This document shows positions 34,047 through 43,184 of a DNA stretch of 64,000 nucleotides, one piece after another. This DNA comes from Streptomyces echinatus (GTDB lineage Bacteria > Actinomycetota > Actinomycetes > Streptomycetales > Streptomycetaceae), in contig NZ_JACHJK010000007.1 of NCBI RefSeq assembly GCF_014203595.1, positions 372,001 to 436,000 on the forward strand. Direction: 5' to 3'. The translations under genes were made by a program, and so were the position numbers. Positions within the stretch are counted from its first letter, which is position 1, and each line of letters opens with the position of its first letter. The notes beneath the pieces were generated by a model. The model did no database searches. It had not been told where the DNA came from and saw nothing but the letters and a program-made list of their open reading frames with translations.

Positions 34047-35831
34047 ATGACCAACAAGGACGCACGCACGCCTGCCTCCGTTCAGGACGAGAAGTCCCAG
34101 GAGGCCGGGAAGTCCATCGGCTGGCACAAGGCGTACGTCGAGGGTTCGCGCCCCGACCTGCGCGTGCCGGTCCGTCAGGTGCACCTCACCAACGGGCAGT
34201 CGGTCACGCTGTACGACACCTCGGGCCCGTACACCGATCCACTCGTCGACACGGACGTCCGCAGGGGCCTGCCGCCGCTGCGGGACAACTGGATCATCGC
34301 CCGCGGCGACACCGAGGAGTACGCGGGCCGTCCCGTCCGTCCGGAGGACGACGGGATCAAGCACACCTCGCCGCGTGGTGGACTGCGCAACCTGGACGCG
34401 GTCTTCCCGGGACGTCCGCGCCAGCCGCGGCGGGGCCGGAGCGGCGAGGCGGTGACACAGCTCGCGTACGCCCGCCGGGGCGAGATCACCCCCGAGATGG
34501 AGTACGTGGCCATCCGGGAGAACGTCTCGCCCGAGGTGGTCCGCGAGGAGATCGCCGCGGGCCGGGCCGTGCTGCCGGCCAACGTCAACCACCCGGAGAT
34601 CGAGCCGATGATCATCGGCAAGCGGTTCCTGGTGAAGGTCAACGCCAACATCGGCAACTCCGCGGTGACGTCCTCCATCGAGGAGGAGGTCGAGAAGATG
34701 ACCTGGGCGACCCGCTGGGGCGCCGACACGGTCATGGATCTCTCCACCGGCCGCAACATCCACACCACCCGCGAGTGGGTGCTGCGCAACTCCCCCGTCC
34801 CCATCGGCACGGTGCCGCTCTATCAGGCCCTGGAGAAGGTCGACGGCAGGGCCGAGGAGCTGACCTGGGAGATCTACAAGGACACCGTCATCGAGCAGGC
34901 CGAACAGGGCGTGGACTACATGACCGTCCACGCCGGCGTCCGGCTGGCGTACGTCCCGCTCACCGCCAACCGCAAGACCGGCATCGTCTCGCGCGGCGGT
35001 TCGATCATGGCCGCGTGGTGCCTGGCGCACCACAAGGAATCGTTCCTGTACGAGAACTTCGAAGAACTGTGCGAGATCCTCGCCGCCTACGACGTCACGT
35101 ACTCGCTGGGCGACGGCCTGCGGCCGGGGTCGATCGCGGACGCCAACGACGAGGCGCAGTTCGCGGAACTGCGCACGCTCGGGGAACTCAACCGGATCGC
35201 CAAGCGTTTCCATGTGCAGACGATGATCGAGGGTCCCGGGCACGTCCCGATGCACAAGATCAAGGAGAACATCGACCTTCAGCAGGAGATCTGCGAGGAA
35301 GCTCCGTTCTATACGCTCGGCCCACTGACCACGGACGTCGCGCCGGCGTACGACCACATCACCTCCGGCATCGGTGCCGCGATGATCGCCTGGTGGGGCA
35401 CGGCGATGCTCTGCTACGTCACGCCCAAGGAGCACCTCGGTCTGCCCAACCGGGACGACGTCAAGACCGGCGTCATCACCTACAAGATCGCCGCCCACGC
35501 GGCGGACCTCGCCAAGGGGCACCCCGGTGCGCAGGAGTGGGACGACGCGCTGTCCGACGCCCGCTTCGAGTTCCGGTGGGAGGACCAGTTCAACCTCGCC
35601 CTGGACCCGGACACGGCACGGGAGTTCCACGACGAGACCCTCCCGGCCGAGCCCGCCAAGACGGCCCACTTCTGCTCCATGTGCGGCCCGAAGTTCTGCA
35701 GCATGAAGATCTCGCAGGACATCCGGCGCGAGCACGGTGGCAGCAGGACCGAGATCGAGGAGGGCATGGCCCAGAAGTCGAAGGAGTTCGCGGAGAGCGG
35801 GAACCGCGTGTATCTGCCGATCGCCGACTGA
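34047..35831 (+). CDS. thiC: Phosphomethylpyrimidine synthase ThiC
   Basis: 594-residue radical SAM enzyme that rearranges aminoimidazole ribotide into HMP-P, the pyrimidine of thiamine. The C-terminal cluster motif CSMCGPKFC binds the 4Fe-4S cluster (near residue 545). Inner signatures include MEYVAIRENVSPE, TVHAGVRLAYVPLTANRKTGIVSRGG and MIEGPGHVPMHKI. Length and end points fit bacterial ThiC. Expression is controlled by the TPP riboswitch directly upstream. Confidence 0.98.
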   Translation: MTNKDARTPASVQDEKSQEAGKSIGWHKAYVEGSRPDLRVPVRQVHLTNGQSVTLYDTSGPYTDPLVDTDVRRGLPPLRDNWIIARGDTEEYAGRPVRPEDDGIKHTSPRGGLRNLDAVFPGRPRQPRRGRSGEAVTQLAYARRGEITPEMEYVAIRENVSPEVVREEIAAGRAVLPANVNHPEIEPMIIGKRFLVKVNANIGNSAVTSSIEEEVEKMTWATRWGADTVMDLSTGRNIHTTREWVLRNSPVPIGTVPLYQALEKVDGRAEELTWEIYKDTVIEQAEQGVDYMTVHAGVRLAYVPLTANRKTGIVSRGGSIMAAWCLAHHKESFLYENFEELCEILAAYDVTYSLGDGLRPGSIADANDEAQFAELRTLGELNRIAKRFHVQTMIEGPGHVPMHKIKENIDLQQEICEEAPFYTLGPLTTDVAPAYDHITSGIGAAMIAWWGTAMLCYVTPKEHLGLPNRDDVKTGVITYKIAAHAADLAKGHPGAQEWDDALSDARFEFRWEDQFNLALDPDTAREFHDETLPAEPAKTAHFCSMCGPKFCSMKISQDIRREHGGSRTEIEEGMAQKSKEFAESGNRVYLPIAD

Positions 35832-36024
35832 ACCGCACACGGGGAACCTGGCGTGCCGACGGGGCGGTGGGCCGTCGGTGAGGCGCGGGCAGTGGCCTTG
35901 CGGCTGACGGGAGTGGGGCGCCACACCGGTCAGCCGCTCGGCCCGCCGGACGTGCCCGCGCCGAGGGGCGGTCGGCTCACCTCGTGCGCGGGTGTCGAGC
36001 CCGGACTGCTCGGTGCGCGGCGGG

Positions 36025-36882
36025 TCACTCGGGCCGGTGCTCCGGGCCGCCGAAGTCCGGGCTCGTGTAGTCGGGGCTGGTGAAACTCGGGCGGCCGGAC
36101 GCGGTGCCGTCGTCGGGGCTGCTGAAGCCGGGGCGGTCGTAGCCCAGGCGCGGTATGCGGCCGGTCGGTGCGGGTGGGGCCGGGTGGCGCACGGCGGGCG
36201 GGCCGGGCTCGGCCAGTGCCTCTTGGAGGAACGGCAGGATGCCGCGCTCCAGCAGGGCGTCCCGCCAGGCCTCTCTGGCCCCGGCCAGCTCTTCGTCGGC
36301 CGTTTCCCTGGTCCGGGCGTCCGCCGCGGTGCTGTTGCGCAGGGCGGTGAGCAGCAGCCCGACGGCGGCGACGAGGATCGCCGCCACGGTCATGGCGCCG
36401 AACACCCAGCCGGTGGTGAGCAGGGTCCGGGCGAGAGTCTGCCCGGGGTCCAGCATCTTCAGGATGTAGCCGACGAGCAGGAAGATCGCCGCCGCGGTTC
36501 CGGACAGGACGGGAGCCAGGACGGCGATGACCGCGATGGCACCCGCGCCGGTGCTCTCTGCGGCTTCCCCGATGGCGGTGACGAGGCCGGTGTCGGCCGG
36601 GCCGGTCTCCGGGGTCCCGGAGTCGCCGGCGGCCGGCGGGGCGGAGAGCGCCGGATGCCGCAGTTCGTCGCGTATCTCGACGTAGCGCTGGTATTCGGCT
36701 GCCGCGGCTGCCGTGATCAGGGCGGAGGCGTTGAGAGCCATGGTGCGCAGTTGTTCGGGGTTCAGCCGCTGTCCGACAGCGGCCAGTTCCGGTCGGTGTG
36801 GTGCGGAGCGCAGCGCCTCATCGAGGAGCCGCTCGAATTCCTGGCGGTCCTCGCTCTGCAGGTGCTGCGGAACGCTGTTCAT
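36025..36882 (-). CDS. Hypothetical membrane protein
   Basis: 285 residues, not recognised. Residues 1-70 are charged and helical (EDRQEFERLLDEALRSAPHRPELAAVGQRL). Two hydrophobic helices follow (AIAVIAVLAPVLSGTAAAIFLLVGYIL; WVFGAMTVAAILVAAVGLLLTAL), then a charged helix (RNSTAADARTRETADEELAGAREAWRDALLERGILPFLQEAL). The proline-rich tail carries FTSPDYTSPDFGGP-like repeats. ATG at 36882 has GGGGG six bases upstream. The 193-bp gap to thiC and the 187-bp gap to the phosphoesterase contain nothing I recognise. Confidence 0.65.
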   Translation of the reverse strand: MNSVPQHLQSEDRQEFERLLDEALRSAPHRPELAAVGQRLNPEQLRTMALNASALITAAAAAEYQRYVEIRDELRHPALSAPPAAGDSGTPETGPADTGLVTAIGEAAESTGAGAIAVIAVLAPVLSGTAAAIFLLVGYILKMLDPGQTLARTLLTTGWVFGAMTVAAILVAAVGLLLTALRNSTAADARTRETADEELAGAREAWRDALLERGILPFLQEALAEPGPPAVRHPAPPAPTGRIPRLGYDRPGFSSPDDGTASGRPSFTSPDYTSPDFGGPEHRPE

Positions 36883-37069
36883 GTGCATCCCCCGATGCTC
36901 CGTAGGGCTTGGGGCTCGCACGCAGGCGAGCCGTCGGGCAGAAACGGAGGGGAGCCTGCTACGGATAAGCCGATGGTAGAGCCGCGACGGCGCACGTTGA
37001 CAGGGGATTGCCGGAAATTGCGTTCCGGCCTGCGCGTACGCGGCCGGGAGACGCCTGCCCGGGGAACGG

Positions 37070-38149
37070 TCAGTTATCCAGGGGAAGTTGCCGGACCAGC
37101 AGTTTTCCGGCCATGGTCACTCCGCCGTCCATCGCGATGGCGAGCCCGTCGGCGTAGACGTGCGGTCCTTCGACGACCGGGCCGGCGTTCTCCTCGCCCT
37201 CCTCGGAGCCGACTTCGCCGAGGAGGTAGGGAATCGGGCTGTGGCCGTGAACGACCCGGGTGCCGCCGTACGTATCGAGGAGGGAGCGCACGGCCTCGGC
37301 ACCGCCCTCGTCACGGAAGGAGAAGCGCTTGGTGAACTTGCGGAACAGGTCCCAGACCTCGTCGGCGTCGTTACGGGTCAGAGCTTCGCGGACCGTGTCG
37401 TTGACCGCCTCGATGGAGTCGCCGTAGTCGAGGTAGGCGGTGGTGTCGGAGTGGACGAGCAGATAGCCGTCGACCAGCTCGACGGCGTCCAGGCGGGCCA
37501 TCCACTGCAGATGGTGGTCCTGGAGGCGGTCCATGTCGGTCTTCTGACCGCCGTTGAGCAGCCAGGCCGCCTGGAAGGTGGCGGTGCCCGCGCCGGAGTT
37601 GACGGGCGTGTCGCCGAACCGCTTGGCGCCGAGCAGCAGCAGCTCGTGGTTGCCCATCAGCGCCTTGCAGTAGCCGCCCGCCGCGGCGGCCTCGGCCGAC
37701 AGCCGCATGACCAGGTCGATGACGCCGATGCCGTCCGGGCCGCGGTCGGTGAAGTCACCGAGGAACCACAGCCGGGTGGTGCCGGCGCACCACTGGCCCG
37801 AGGCGTCGACGAGGCCCTGCTCCCGCAGGGCGGTCATCAGCTCGTCCAGATAGCCGTGGACGTCTCCGACGACGAACAGCGGTCCGGGCCCGGTCGCGGG
37901 CTGGGGGTCCGGGGCGGCGGGGGCCGGTTCGACGGTGACCTGCACGGTGTCGCCGCGGTTGATGACGGGCAGGTCGCGCTGGGTGGGGGTGTAGCCCTCG
38001 GGGTACGCGTCGTCGGCGGCCGGGAGGGCGTCGCCGGGGTGGATGCTTCCGACATACGGACCGGTCTCGTTGACGTACGCGGGTACCCGGAAGTCGCGCA
38101 GCGTCGCCGTCCGCTCCACCTCGGGTCCCCGACCGGCCCCCTGAGTCAT
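37070..38149 (-). CDS. Calcineurin-like metallophosphoesterase
   Basis: 359 residues. Two-metal motifs are intact: GDVHG, GDFTDRG, GNHE and, near the C-terminus, VVHGHSPI. The first 80 residues (RVPAYVNETGPYVGSIHPGDALPAADDAYPEGYTPTQ) form an extra domain not seen in minimal members. Substrate could be a phosphoprotein, nucleotide or phosphodiester. Start ATG at 38149. Upstream, a 264-bp gap to the LacI gene holds no gene I can support. Confidence 0.88.
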   Translation of the reverse strand: MTQGAGRGPEVERTATLRDFRVPAYVNETGPYVGSIHPGDALPAADDAYPEGYTPTQRDLPVINRGDTVQVTVEPAPAAPDPQPATGPGPLFVVGDVHGYLDELMTALREQGLVDASGQWCAGTTRLWFLGDFTDRGPDGIGVIDLVMRLSAEAAAAGGYCKALMGNHELLLLGAKRFGDTPVNSGAGTATFQAAWLLNGGQKTDMDRLQDHHLQWMARLDAVELVDGYLLVHSDTTAYLDYGDSIEAVNDTVREALTRNDADEVWDLFRKFTKRFSFRDEGGAEAVRSLLDTYGGTRVVHGHSPIPYLLGEVGSEEGEENAGPVVEGPHVYADGLAIAMDGGVTMAGKLLVRQLPLDN

Positions 38150-38413
38150 CAGACCCCTCCACCATCGCGCCGCATCTGCACCGCTTCGGACTGCCTGGTC
38201 GCAGCGGTCCGCGGTGTCGTGGGCCCATCATAGGAATGCGCGTCGCGCCGTGTGATGACCCAGGGGTGCTGAATCGGAACAAGACTCCGGTTCGCCGCGG
38301 CTTTCGCCCCGTTTGGGCAGATGTTCGGCCGACTGTCGGCCGAGCCTACGCGCTTCCGGCCGGCCTCGTGCCGTACCGGCCGGGCCCCGCGCCGGCCGGT
38401 ACGCCCACGGGAG

Positions 38414-39502
38414 CTACCTCTCGTCGGGTGTCCGCGGCGGACTGACCGTCGTGCGCGGGGACCGTCGCTGCGAGGAGGTGCGCACGATCAGTTCGGTCGG
38501 TATCACCTGCTCGACCGGCTGGTCCGACTCGACGCCCTCGATGGCGTCGATGAGGAGCTGGACGACGGCAGTGCCGATCCGGCGCGGCTTCAGCGAGAGC
38601 GTCGTGATGGCCGGCTCGGTGCTGGCGTACACGGTGGACTCGCTGCAGCACACCAGCAGCAGGTCGTCGGGGACACGGAGGCCGTAGCGGCGGGCGGCGG
38701 CGAGCAGGTCGGTGCCGTTGGGGTCGAACAGGCCGTAGACGGCGTCGGGCCGGTCGGGGCGGGCGAGCAGCCGGTCGGCGGCGACGGCACCGGCGCACGG
38801 GTCGTGTGCCGGATAGGCCTCGTAGACCGGATCCTGGCCGACCCGTTCGCACCAGCGCAGGTAGGCGGTGGTCGACAGATGGGTGTACGTGTCCGTCGAC
38901 GTGCCCGTGAGCAGGCCGATGCGGCGGGCGCCGGCGTCGGCGAGGTGGTCGAGGATGCCGAGGACGGCGGCCTCGTGGTCGTTGTCCACCCAGGCGGTGA
39001 CGGGGAGGGCACCGGCCGGGCGGCCGTCGGAGACCACCGGGAGCCCCTGCCGGACGAGTTCGCTGACGACAGGGTCCTGGTCGGAGGGGTCGATGACGAC
39101 CGTGCCGTCCAGGGCGACGTTGGACCAGACGTCATGGCGGGACGTGGCGGGCAGGATGACCAGGGCGTAGCCGCGGGCGAGCGCGGCCGACGTGGCGGCC
39201 CGGGCCATCTCGGCGAAGTACGCGAACTCCGTGAAGGTGAAAGGTTCATCCCCGTACGTCGTCACGGTCAGGCCGATCAGACCCGATTTGCCGGTACGGA
39301 GCGTGCGGGCGGCGGCTGAGGGCCGGTACCCGAGCCGGTCCGCGACCTCGCGGACATGACGCCTGGTGGCATCCGGGAGCCGTCCCTTGCCGTTGAGGGC
39401 GTCGGACACGGTCGTGATGGAGACTCCGGCGGCGGCGGCGACGTCTCTGATGCCCGCCCGGCCCGGCCGGCTGCCTCGACGTGAGGTTTCCGCGCGGCTC
39501 AC
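38414..39502 (-). CDS. LacI-family transcriptional regulator
   Basis: About 362 residues. The HTH is complete: AGIRDVAAAAGVSITTVSDALNGKGRLPDATRRHVREVADRLGYRPS, with the hinge helix following. The sugar-binding domain continues (SGLIGLTVTTYGDEPF ...). GTG at 39502 has GGGAAG seven bases upstream. ATG at 39526 adds eight residues but has no ribosome-binding site. No sugar operon is adjacent, so the target is unknown. Diverges from hisC. Confidence 0.87.
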   Translation of the reverse strand: MSRAETSRRGSRPGRAGIRDVAAAAGVSITTVSDALNGKGRLPDATRRHVREVADRLGYRPSAAARTLRTGKSGLIGLTVTTYGDEPFTFTEFAYFAEMARAATSAALARGYALVILPATSRHDVWSNVALDGTVVIDPSDQDPVVSELVRQGLPVVSDGRPAGALPVTAWVDNDHEAAVLGILDHLADAGARRIGLLTGTSTDTYTHLSTTAYLRWCERVGQDPVYEAYPAHDPCAGAVAADRLLARPDRPDAVYGLFDPNGTDLLAAARRYGLRVPDDLLLVCCSESTVYASTEPAITTLSLKPRRIGTAVVQLLIDAIEGVESDQPVEQVIPTELIVRTSSQRRSPRTTVSPPRTPDER

Positions 39503-39980
39503 CTGGTGCTTCCCTGCTGCTGTCATGGCGAGCCGATAGTAGGGCTCATGCGGTGGGGTAGTGCGGACGCATATGCACGCGTTGACAGGCACGTTTCTGC
39601 ATGGTCATAGAGGGTCAACTCCCTTGGAATAACAGGCCGTTGACCGAACCAATAGTAAGACGTGACTCGTCGACGCGTATGGACCTGCCAAGTGCCCGAT
39701 GTCTCGAAGAGGTCTCAACTCACCTTGACGGGGGATGCGCGCCACGGCGCAAGCCACCGGCGCGTAGATATATGTACGGCGCGCCCCCCGAAACGTACGC
39801 CTTCGTGCGCTGATGCCCCTGATGCCGATGGGGCACGTGAGATTCACCTCTTCCTCGGGACGGCTTCCGCGTTCCCGCCGGGCCCGCAGCTGTACGCAGC
39901 GGCGCCGAATCCTCATAAGGTGAGAAGTATTGGAAGCCGGCGGCGTCGACGGTCCGCCGGTGGTCGCGAGGAGGACTGCG
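39503..39980. other. Divergent intergenic region lacI-hisC (478 bp), no gene supported
   Basis: No coding frame here has family similarity or a convincing ribosome-binding site. GTTGAC at 39581 with GTCAAC at 39613 forms a spaced inverted repeat near the lacI start. TTGACA-like hexamers occur on the + strand at 39582 and 39639. AT content rises around 39770 (TAGATATATG). Probably promoters for both genes, but I cannot place them. Confidence 0.4.
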
Positions 39981-41060
39981 GTGAGCGAGACGAGCCCCAA
40001 GCTGCGCACCGAGCTGGAGAGTATCCCCACCTATAAGCCGGGCAAGCCGGCTGCGGCAGGCGGGCCGGTCGCCTACAAGCTGTCCTCCAACGAGAACCCG
40101 TATCCGCCGCTGCCGGGTGTGCTGGAGAGCGTGACCGCGGCGGCCTGCGACTTCAACCGTTACCCGGACATGGCCTGCACCGGCCTGATGAACGAGTTGT
40201 CCGATCGCTTCGGTGTGCCGCTTTCCCATTTGGCCACCGGTACCGGATCGGTGGGCGTCGCCCAGCAGCTGATCCAGGCCACCAGCGGTCCGGGCGACGA
40301 GGTGATCTACGCCTGGCGTTCGTTCGAGGCGTACCCGATCATCACCCAGATCAGCGGTGCCCGGTCGGTGCAGGTGCCGCTGACGCCGGGCGATGTGCAC
40401 GACCTGGACGCGATGGCGGAAGCGATCACCGACCGGACGCGGCTGATCTTCGTCTGCAACCCCAACAACCCGACCGGCACGGTGGTGCGGCGGGCAGAGC
40501 TGGAGCGGTTCCTCGACCGGGTGCCCAGCGATGTGCTGGTGGTGCTGGACGAGGCCTACCGGGAGTTCATCCGCGACCCCGAGGTGCCCGACGGTGTCGA
40601 GCTGTACCGGGATCGGCCCAACGTCTGTGTCCTGCGCACCTTCTCCAAGGCGTACGGACTGGCCGGGCTGCGCGTCGGTTTCGCGATCGCCCATAAGCCC
40701 GTGGCGGCGGCGCTGCGCAAGACGGCGGTGCCGTTCGGGGTGAGCCAGCTGGCGCAGAACGCGGCGGTCGCTTCGCTGCGGGCCGAGGACGAGCTGCTGG
40801 GCCGGGTCGGCTCGCTGGTGTGCGAGCGCAATCGCGTGGTCGACGCGCTGCGGGCCCAGGGCTGGACGGTGCCGGAGACACAGGCCAACTTCGTGTGGCT
40901 GCGGCTGGGGGAGCGTACGGTCACGTTCGCGCAGGCCTGTGAGCAGCACGGTGTGGTGGTCCGGCCGTTCCCGGGCGAGGGTGTGCGGGTGACGGTCGGT
41001 GAGGCCGAGGCGAACGACATCTTCCTGAAGGCGGCGGAGGCGTTCCGCAAGGAGCTCTAG
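39981..41060 (+). CDS. hisC: Histidinol-phosphate aminotransferase-like enzyme
   Basis: 359 residues, fold-type I PLP aminotransferase. YKLSSNENPYPPLPGVLES is the conserved HisC opening and NPNNPTGT the cofactor Asn region. VLDEAYREF follows, then TFSKAYGLAGLRVGF with the PLP Lys, and the substrate phosphate-binding Arg in GVVVRPFPGEGVRVTVG. It is outside any his operon and is likely a second copy (hisC2); such copies can serve aromatic amino acids. GTG at 39981 follows GAGGAGG. Confidence 0.9.
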   Translation: MSETSPKLRTELESIPTYKPGKPAAAGGPVAYKLSSNENPYPPLPGVLESVTAAACDFNRYPDMACTGLMNELSDRFGVPLSHLATGTGSVGVAQQLIQATSGPGDEVIYAWRSFEAYPIITQISGARSVQVPLTPGDVHDLDAMAEAITDRTRLIFVCNPNNPTGTVVRRAELERFLDRVPSDVLVVLDEAYREFIRDPEVPDGVELYRDRPNVCVLRTFSKAYGLAGLRVGFAIAHKPVAAALRKTAVPFGVSQLAQNAAVASLRAEDELLGRVGSLVCERNRVVDALRAQGWTVPETQANFVWLRLGERTVTFAQACEQHGVVVRPFPGEGVRVTVGEAEANDIFLKAAEAFRKEL

Positions 41061-41073
41061 TCCGGCAGGGGTG

Positions 41074-41451
41074 TCATTCCTCGATCAGTTCGACCCGGAT
41101 GGGGTCGCCGCTTCGTACGGTCGCCAGCAGGCCGGCGTCCCCGTCCACGCTGCCGAGGATGTTGCACGGGCTCGCGAGGCGGCACTCGTCGCCTCGCGAG
41201 ATCGGCGTCGGGCCGTAGGGGAGGGCGAGTGCGTCGCCGTCCGTCCAGAAGGCCACTGTGCCCGGCTCCACGACCTGACGGGCGTCCGTTTCACGTGAAA
41301 CAGCGACGCCTGTGTCGAAATACACCTCCTCGCCCCATGTGCGCGCGGTCGAAGCGAGAGGCAGTGCCTTGGCGAGGGCCTGCGTGGTCGGCGTGCTGGC
41401 GTCGAGAGTCGCGGTGATGTTGCCCGCGGGCCAGGAAATGCGTATCTGCAT
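41074..41451 (-). CDS. Cyclophilin-like fold protein (DUF3830/Cyclophil_like2 type)
   Basis: 125 residues. The pattern IRISWPAGNITATLDASTPTTQALAKALPLASTARTWGEEVYF and the later GPTPISRGDECRLASPCNILGSV match the small cyclophilin-like beta-barrel family (TM1367-like). Isomerase activity has not been shown for that group. ATG at 41451 is chosen over the TTG at 41460. A perfect parS (41288-41301) lies inside the frame and encodes VSRET. Convergent with hisC; a 17-bp palindrome lies 10 bp upstream. Confidence 0.78.
   Translation of the reverse strand: MQIRISWPAGNITATLDASTPTTQALAKALPLASTARTWGEEVYFDTGVAVSRETDARQVVEPGTVAFWTDGDALALPYGPTPISRGDECRLASPCNILGSVDGDAGLLATVRSGDPIRVELIEE
41288..41301. promoter_or_regulatory. 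parS (ParB-binding site) inside a coding sequence
   Basis: Perfect GTTTCACGTGAAAC within the cyclophilin-like gene. It is one of two parS copies here that overlap coding sequence; the other spans the cydDC start. Confidence 0.9.
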
Positions 41452-41460
41452 GGCGCGCAA

Positions 41461-41477
41461 TTCAACAATATGTTGAA
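41461..41477. promoter_or_regulatory. 17-bp palindromic operator candidate
   Basis: TTCAACAATATGTTGAA is a perfect palindrome with a 3-base centre, about 10 bp upstream of the cyclophilin-like start and 85 bp from the Rex site. It is strikingly AT-rich for this genome. Regulator unknown. Confidence 0.5.
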
Positions 41478-41561
41478 GTCGCTGCCAAGGTCTTGACGCG
41501 ACGGCGAAGGGGGGACCCCCCTTCCAAGGCTGAAAATCAGTGGGTCATAATGGCTTGTGAA

Positions 41562-41577
41562 TGTGAACGCGTTCACA
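41562..41577. promoter_or_regulatory. Rex operator (ROP) upstream of cydA
   Basis: TGTGAACGCGTTCACA is the Rex operator of S. coelicolor, which controls cydABCD. Rex leaves the DNA when NADH is high relative to NAD+. The site is 84 bp upstream of the cydA start. Confidence 0.92.
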
Positions 41578-41660
41578 AGCGCGTCCCGTTTGCTCCCGTA
41601 CGTGTGCATTAGAGGGGGCAAACCGCCGCTGTACCACGCCGTAGTAAGGAGAGTGACGAC

Positions 41661-43169
41661 GTGGACCTGGCTTTGGCGCCGGAAACACTGGCGCGCTGGC
41701 AGTTCGGCATCACCACCGTCTACCACTTCCTGTTCGTCCCGCTGACGATCTCCCTGGCCGCTCTCACGGCCGGGCTGCAGACGGCCTGGGTGCGCACGGA
41801 GAAGGAGAAGTACCTCAGGGCGACGAAGTTCTGGGGCAAGCTCTTCCTGATCAACATCGCGATGGGCGTGGTCACGGGCATCGTGCAGGAGTTCCAGTTC
41901 GGCATGAACTGGTCGGACTACTCCCGCTTCGTCGGTGACATCTTCGGCGCCCCGCTGGCCTTCGAGGCATTGATCGCGTTCTTCTTCGAGTCCACGTTCA
42001 TCGGTCTGTGGATCTTCGGCTGGGACAAGCTGCCGAAGAAGATCCACCTGGCCTGCATCTGGATGGTCTCGATCGGCACGATCCTGTCGGCCTACTTCAT
42101 CCTCGCCGCCAACTCCTGGATGCAGCACCCGGTCGGCTACAAGATCGACAAGGCCAGGGGGCGGGCCGAGCTGACCGACTTCTGGGCCGTGCTGACCCAG
42201 AACACGGCCCTCACCCAGGCCTTCCACACCCTCTCGGCAGCCTTCCTGACGGGAGGTGCCTTCATGGTGGGCATCTCGGCCTACCACCTGGCCCGCAAGA
42301 AGCACATCCGCGAGATGAAGACCTCGCTGCGGCTCGGACTGATCACCGTGGTCATCGCCGGCCTGCTCACCGCGATCAGCGGCGACACCCTCGGCAAGGT
42401 CATGTTCAAGCAGCAGCCGATGAAGATGGCCGCCGCCGAGGCACTGTGGGACGGCCAGAAGCCGGCACCGTTCTCGATCTTCGCCTACGGCGACGTGGAG
42501 AAGGGCCACAACAGCGTGGCCGTCGAGATACCCGGCCTGCTGTCCTTCCTCGCCGACGACAACTTCACCTCCTACGTCCCCGGCATCAACGACGTCAACA
42601 AGGCCGAACAGCAGAAGTTCGGGCCCGGCGACTACCGGCCCAACATCCCCGTCGCCTTCTGGGGCTTCCGCTGGATGATCGGCTTCGGCATGGCCTCCTT
42701 CGCCATCGGGCTGGCCGGGCTCTGGCTCACCCGCAAGAAGTTCATGCTGCCGCAGCATCTGCGGGTCGGTGACGACGAGGTACCGCACCTGGTGCTGTTC
42801 AAGAACAAGGCGCTCAGCCCGACGCTCACCCCCTGGTACTGGCGCATCGCGACCTGGACGATGGCCTTCCCGCTGATCGCCAACTCCTGGGGCTGGATCT
42901 TCACCGAGATGGGCCGCCAGCCATGGGTCGTCTACGGCGTCCTGCAGACCCGGGACGCGGTCTCCCCCGGTGTCTCCCAGGGAGAGGTCCTCACCTCGAT
43001 GGCCGTCTTCACCGCGCTGTACGCGATCCTCGCTGTGGTCGAGGTGAAGCTGCTCGCGAAGTACGTCAAGGCCGGCCCGCCCGAACTGACCGAGGCCGAC
43101 CTCAATCCGCCCACGAAGATCGGCGGCGACACCCGTGACGCCGACAAGCCGATGGCCTTCTCGTACTAG
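41661..43169 (+). CDS. cydA: Cytochrome bd ubiquinol/menaquinol oxidase subunit I
   Basis: 502-residue quinol oxidase subunit that carries the three hemes and uses O2 at very low concentration without pumping protons. WQFGITTVYHFLFVPLTI holds the first heme ligand His. AANSWMQHPVG is a family signature, and GRQPWVVYGVLQTRDAVS lies near the C-terminus. About nine helices; the Q-loop is short, as in non-proteobacterial CydA. GTG at 41661 follows AAGGAG. First gene of cydA-cydB-cydDC. Confidence 0.98.
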   Translation: MDLALAPETLARWQFGITTVYHFLFVPLTISLAALTAGLQTAWVRTEKEKYLRATKFWGKLFLINIAMGVVTGIVQEFQFGMNWSDYSRFVGDIFGAPLAFEALIAFFFESTFIGLWIFGWDKLPKKIHLACIWMVSIGTILSAYFILAANSWMQHPVGYKIDKARGRAELTDFWAVLTQNTALTQAFHTLSAAFLTGGAFMVGISAYHLARKKHIREMKTSLRLGLITVVIAGLLTAISGDTLGKVMFKQQPMKMAAAEALWDGQKPAPFSIFAYGDVEKGHNSVAVEIPGLLSFLADDNFTSYVPGINDVNKAEQQKFGPGDYRPNIPVAFWGFRWMIGFGMASFAIGLAGLWLTRKKFMLPQHLRVGDDEVPHLVLFKNKALSPTLTPWYWRIATWTMAFPLIANSWGWIFTEMGRQPWVVYGVLQTRDAVSPGVSQGEVLTSMAVFTALYAILAVVEVKLLAKYVKAGPPELTEADLNPPTKIGGDTRDADKPMAFSY

Positions 43170-43184
43170 GCCGGGGGAACAGTC

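Noticed and set aside
39601..39813. Possible small protein in the lacI-hisC gap
   Set aside because: No ribosome-binding site and no coherent composition.
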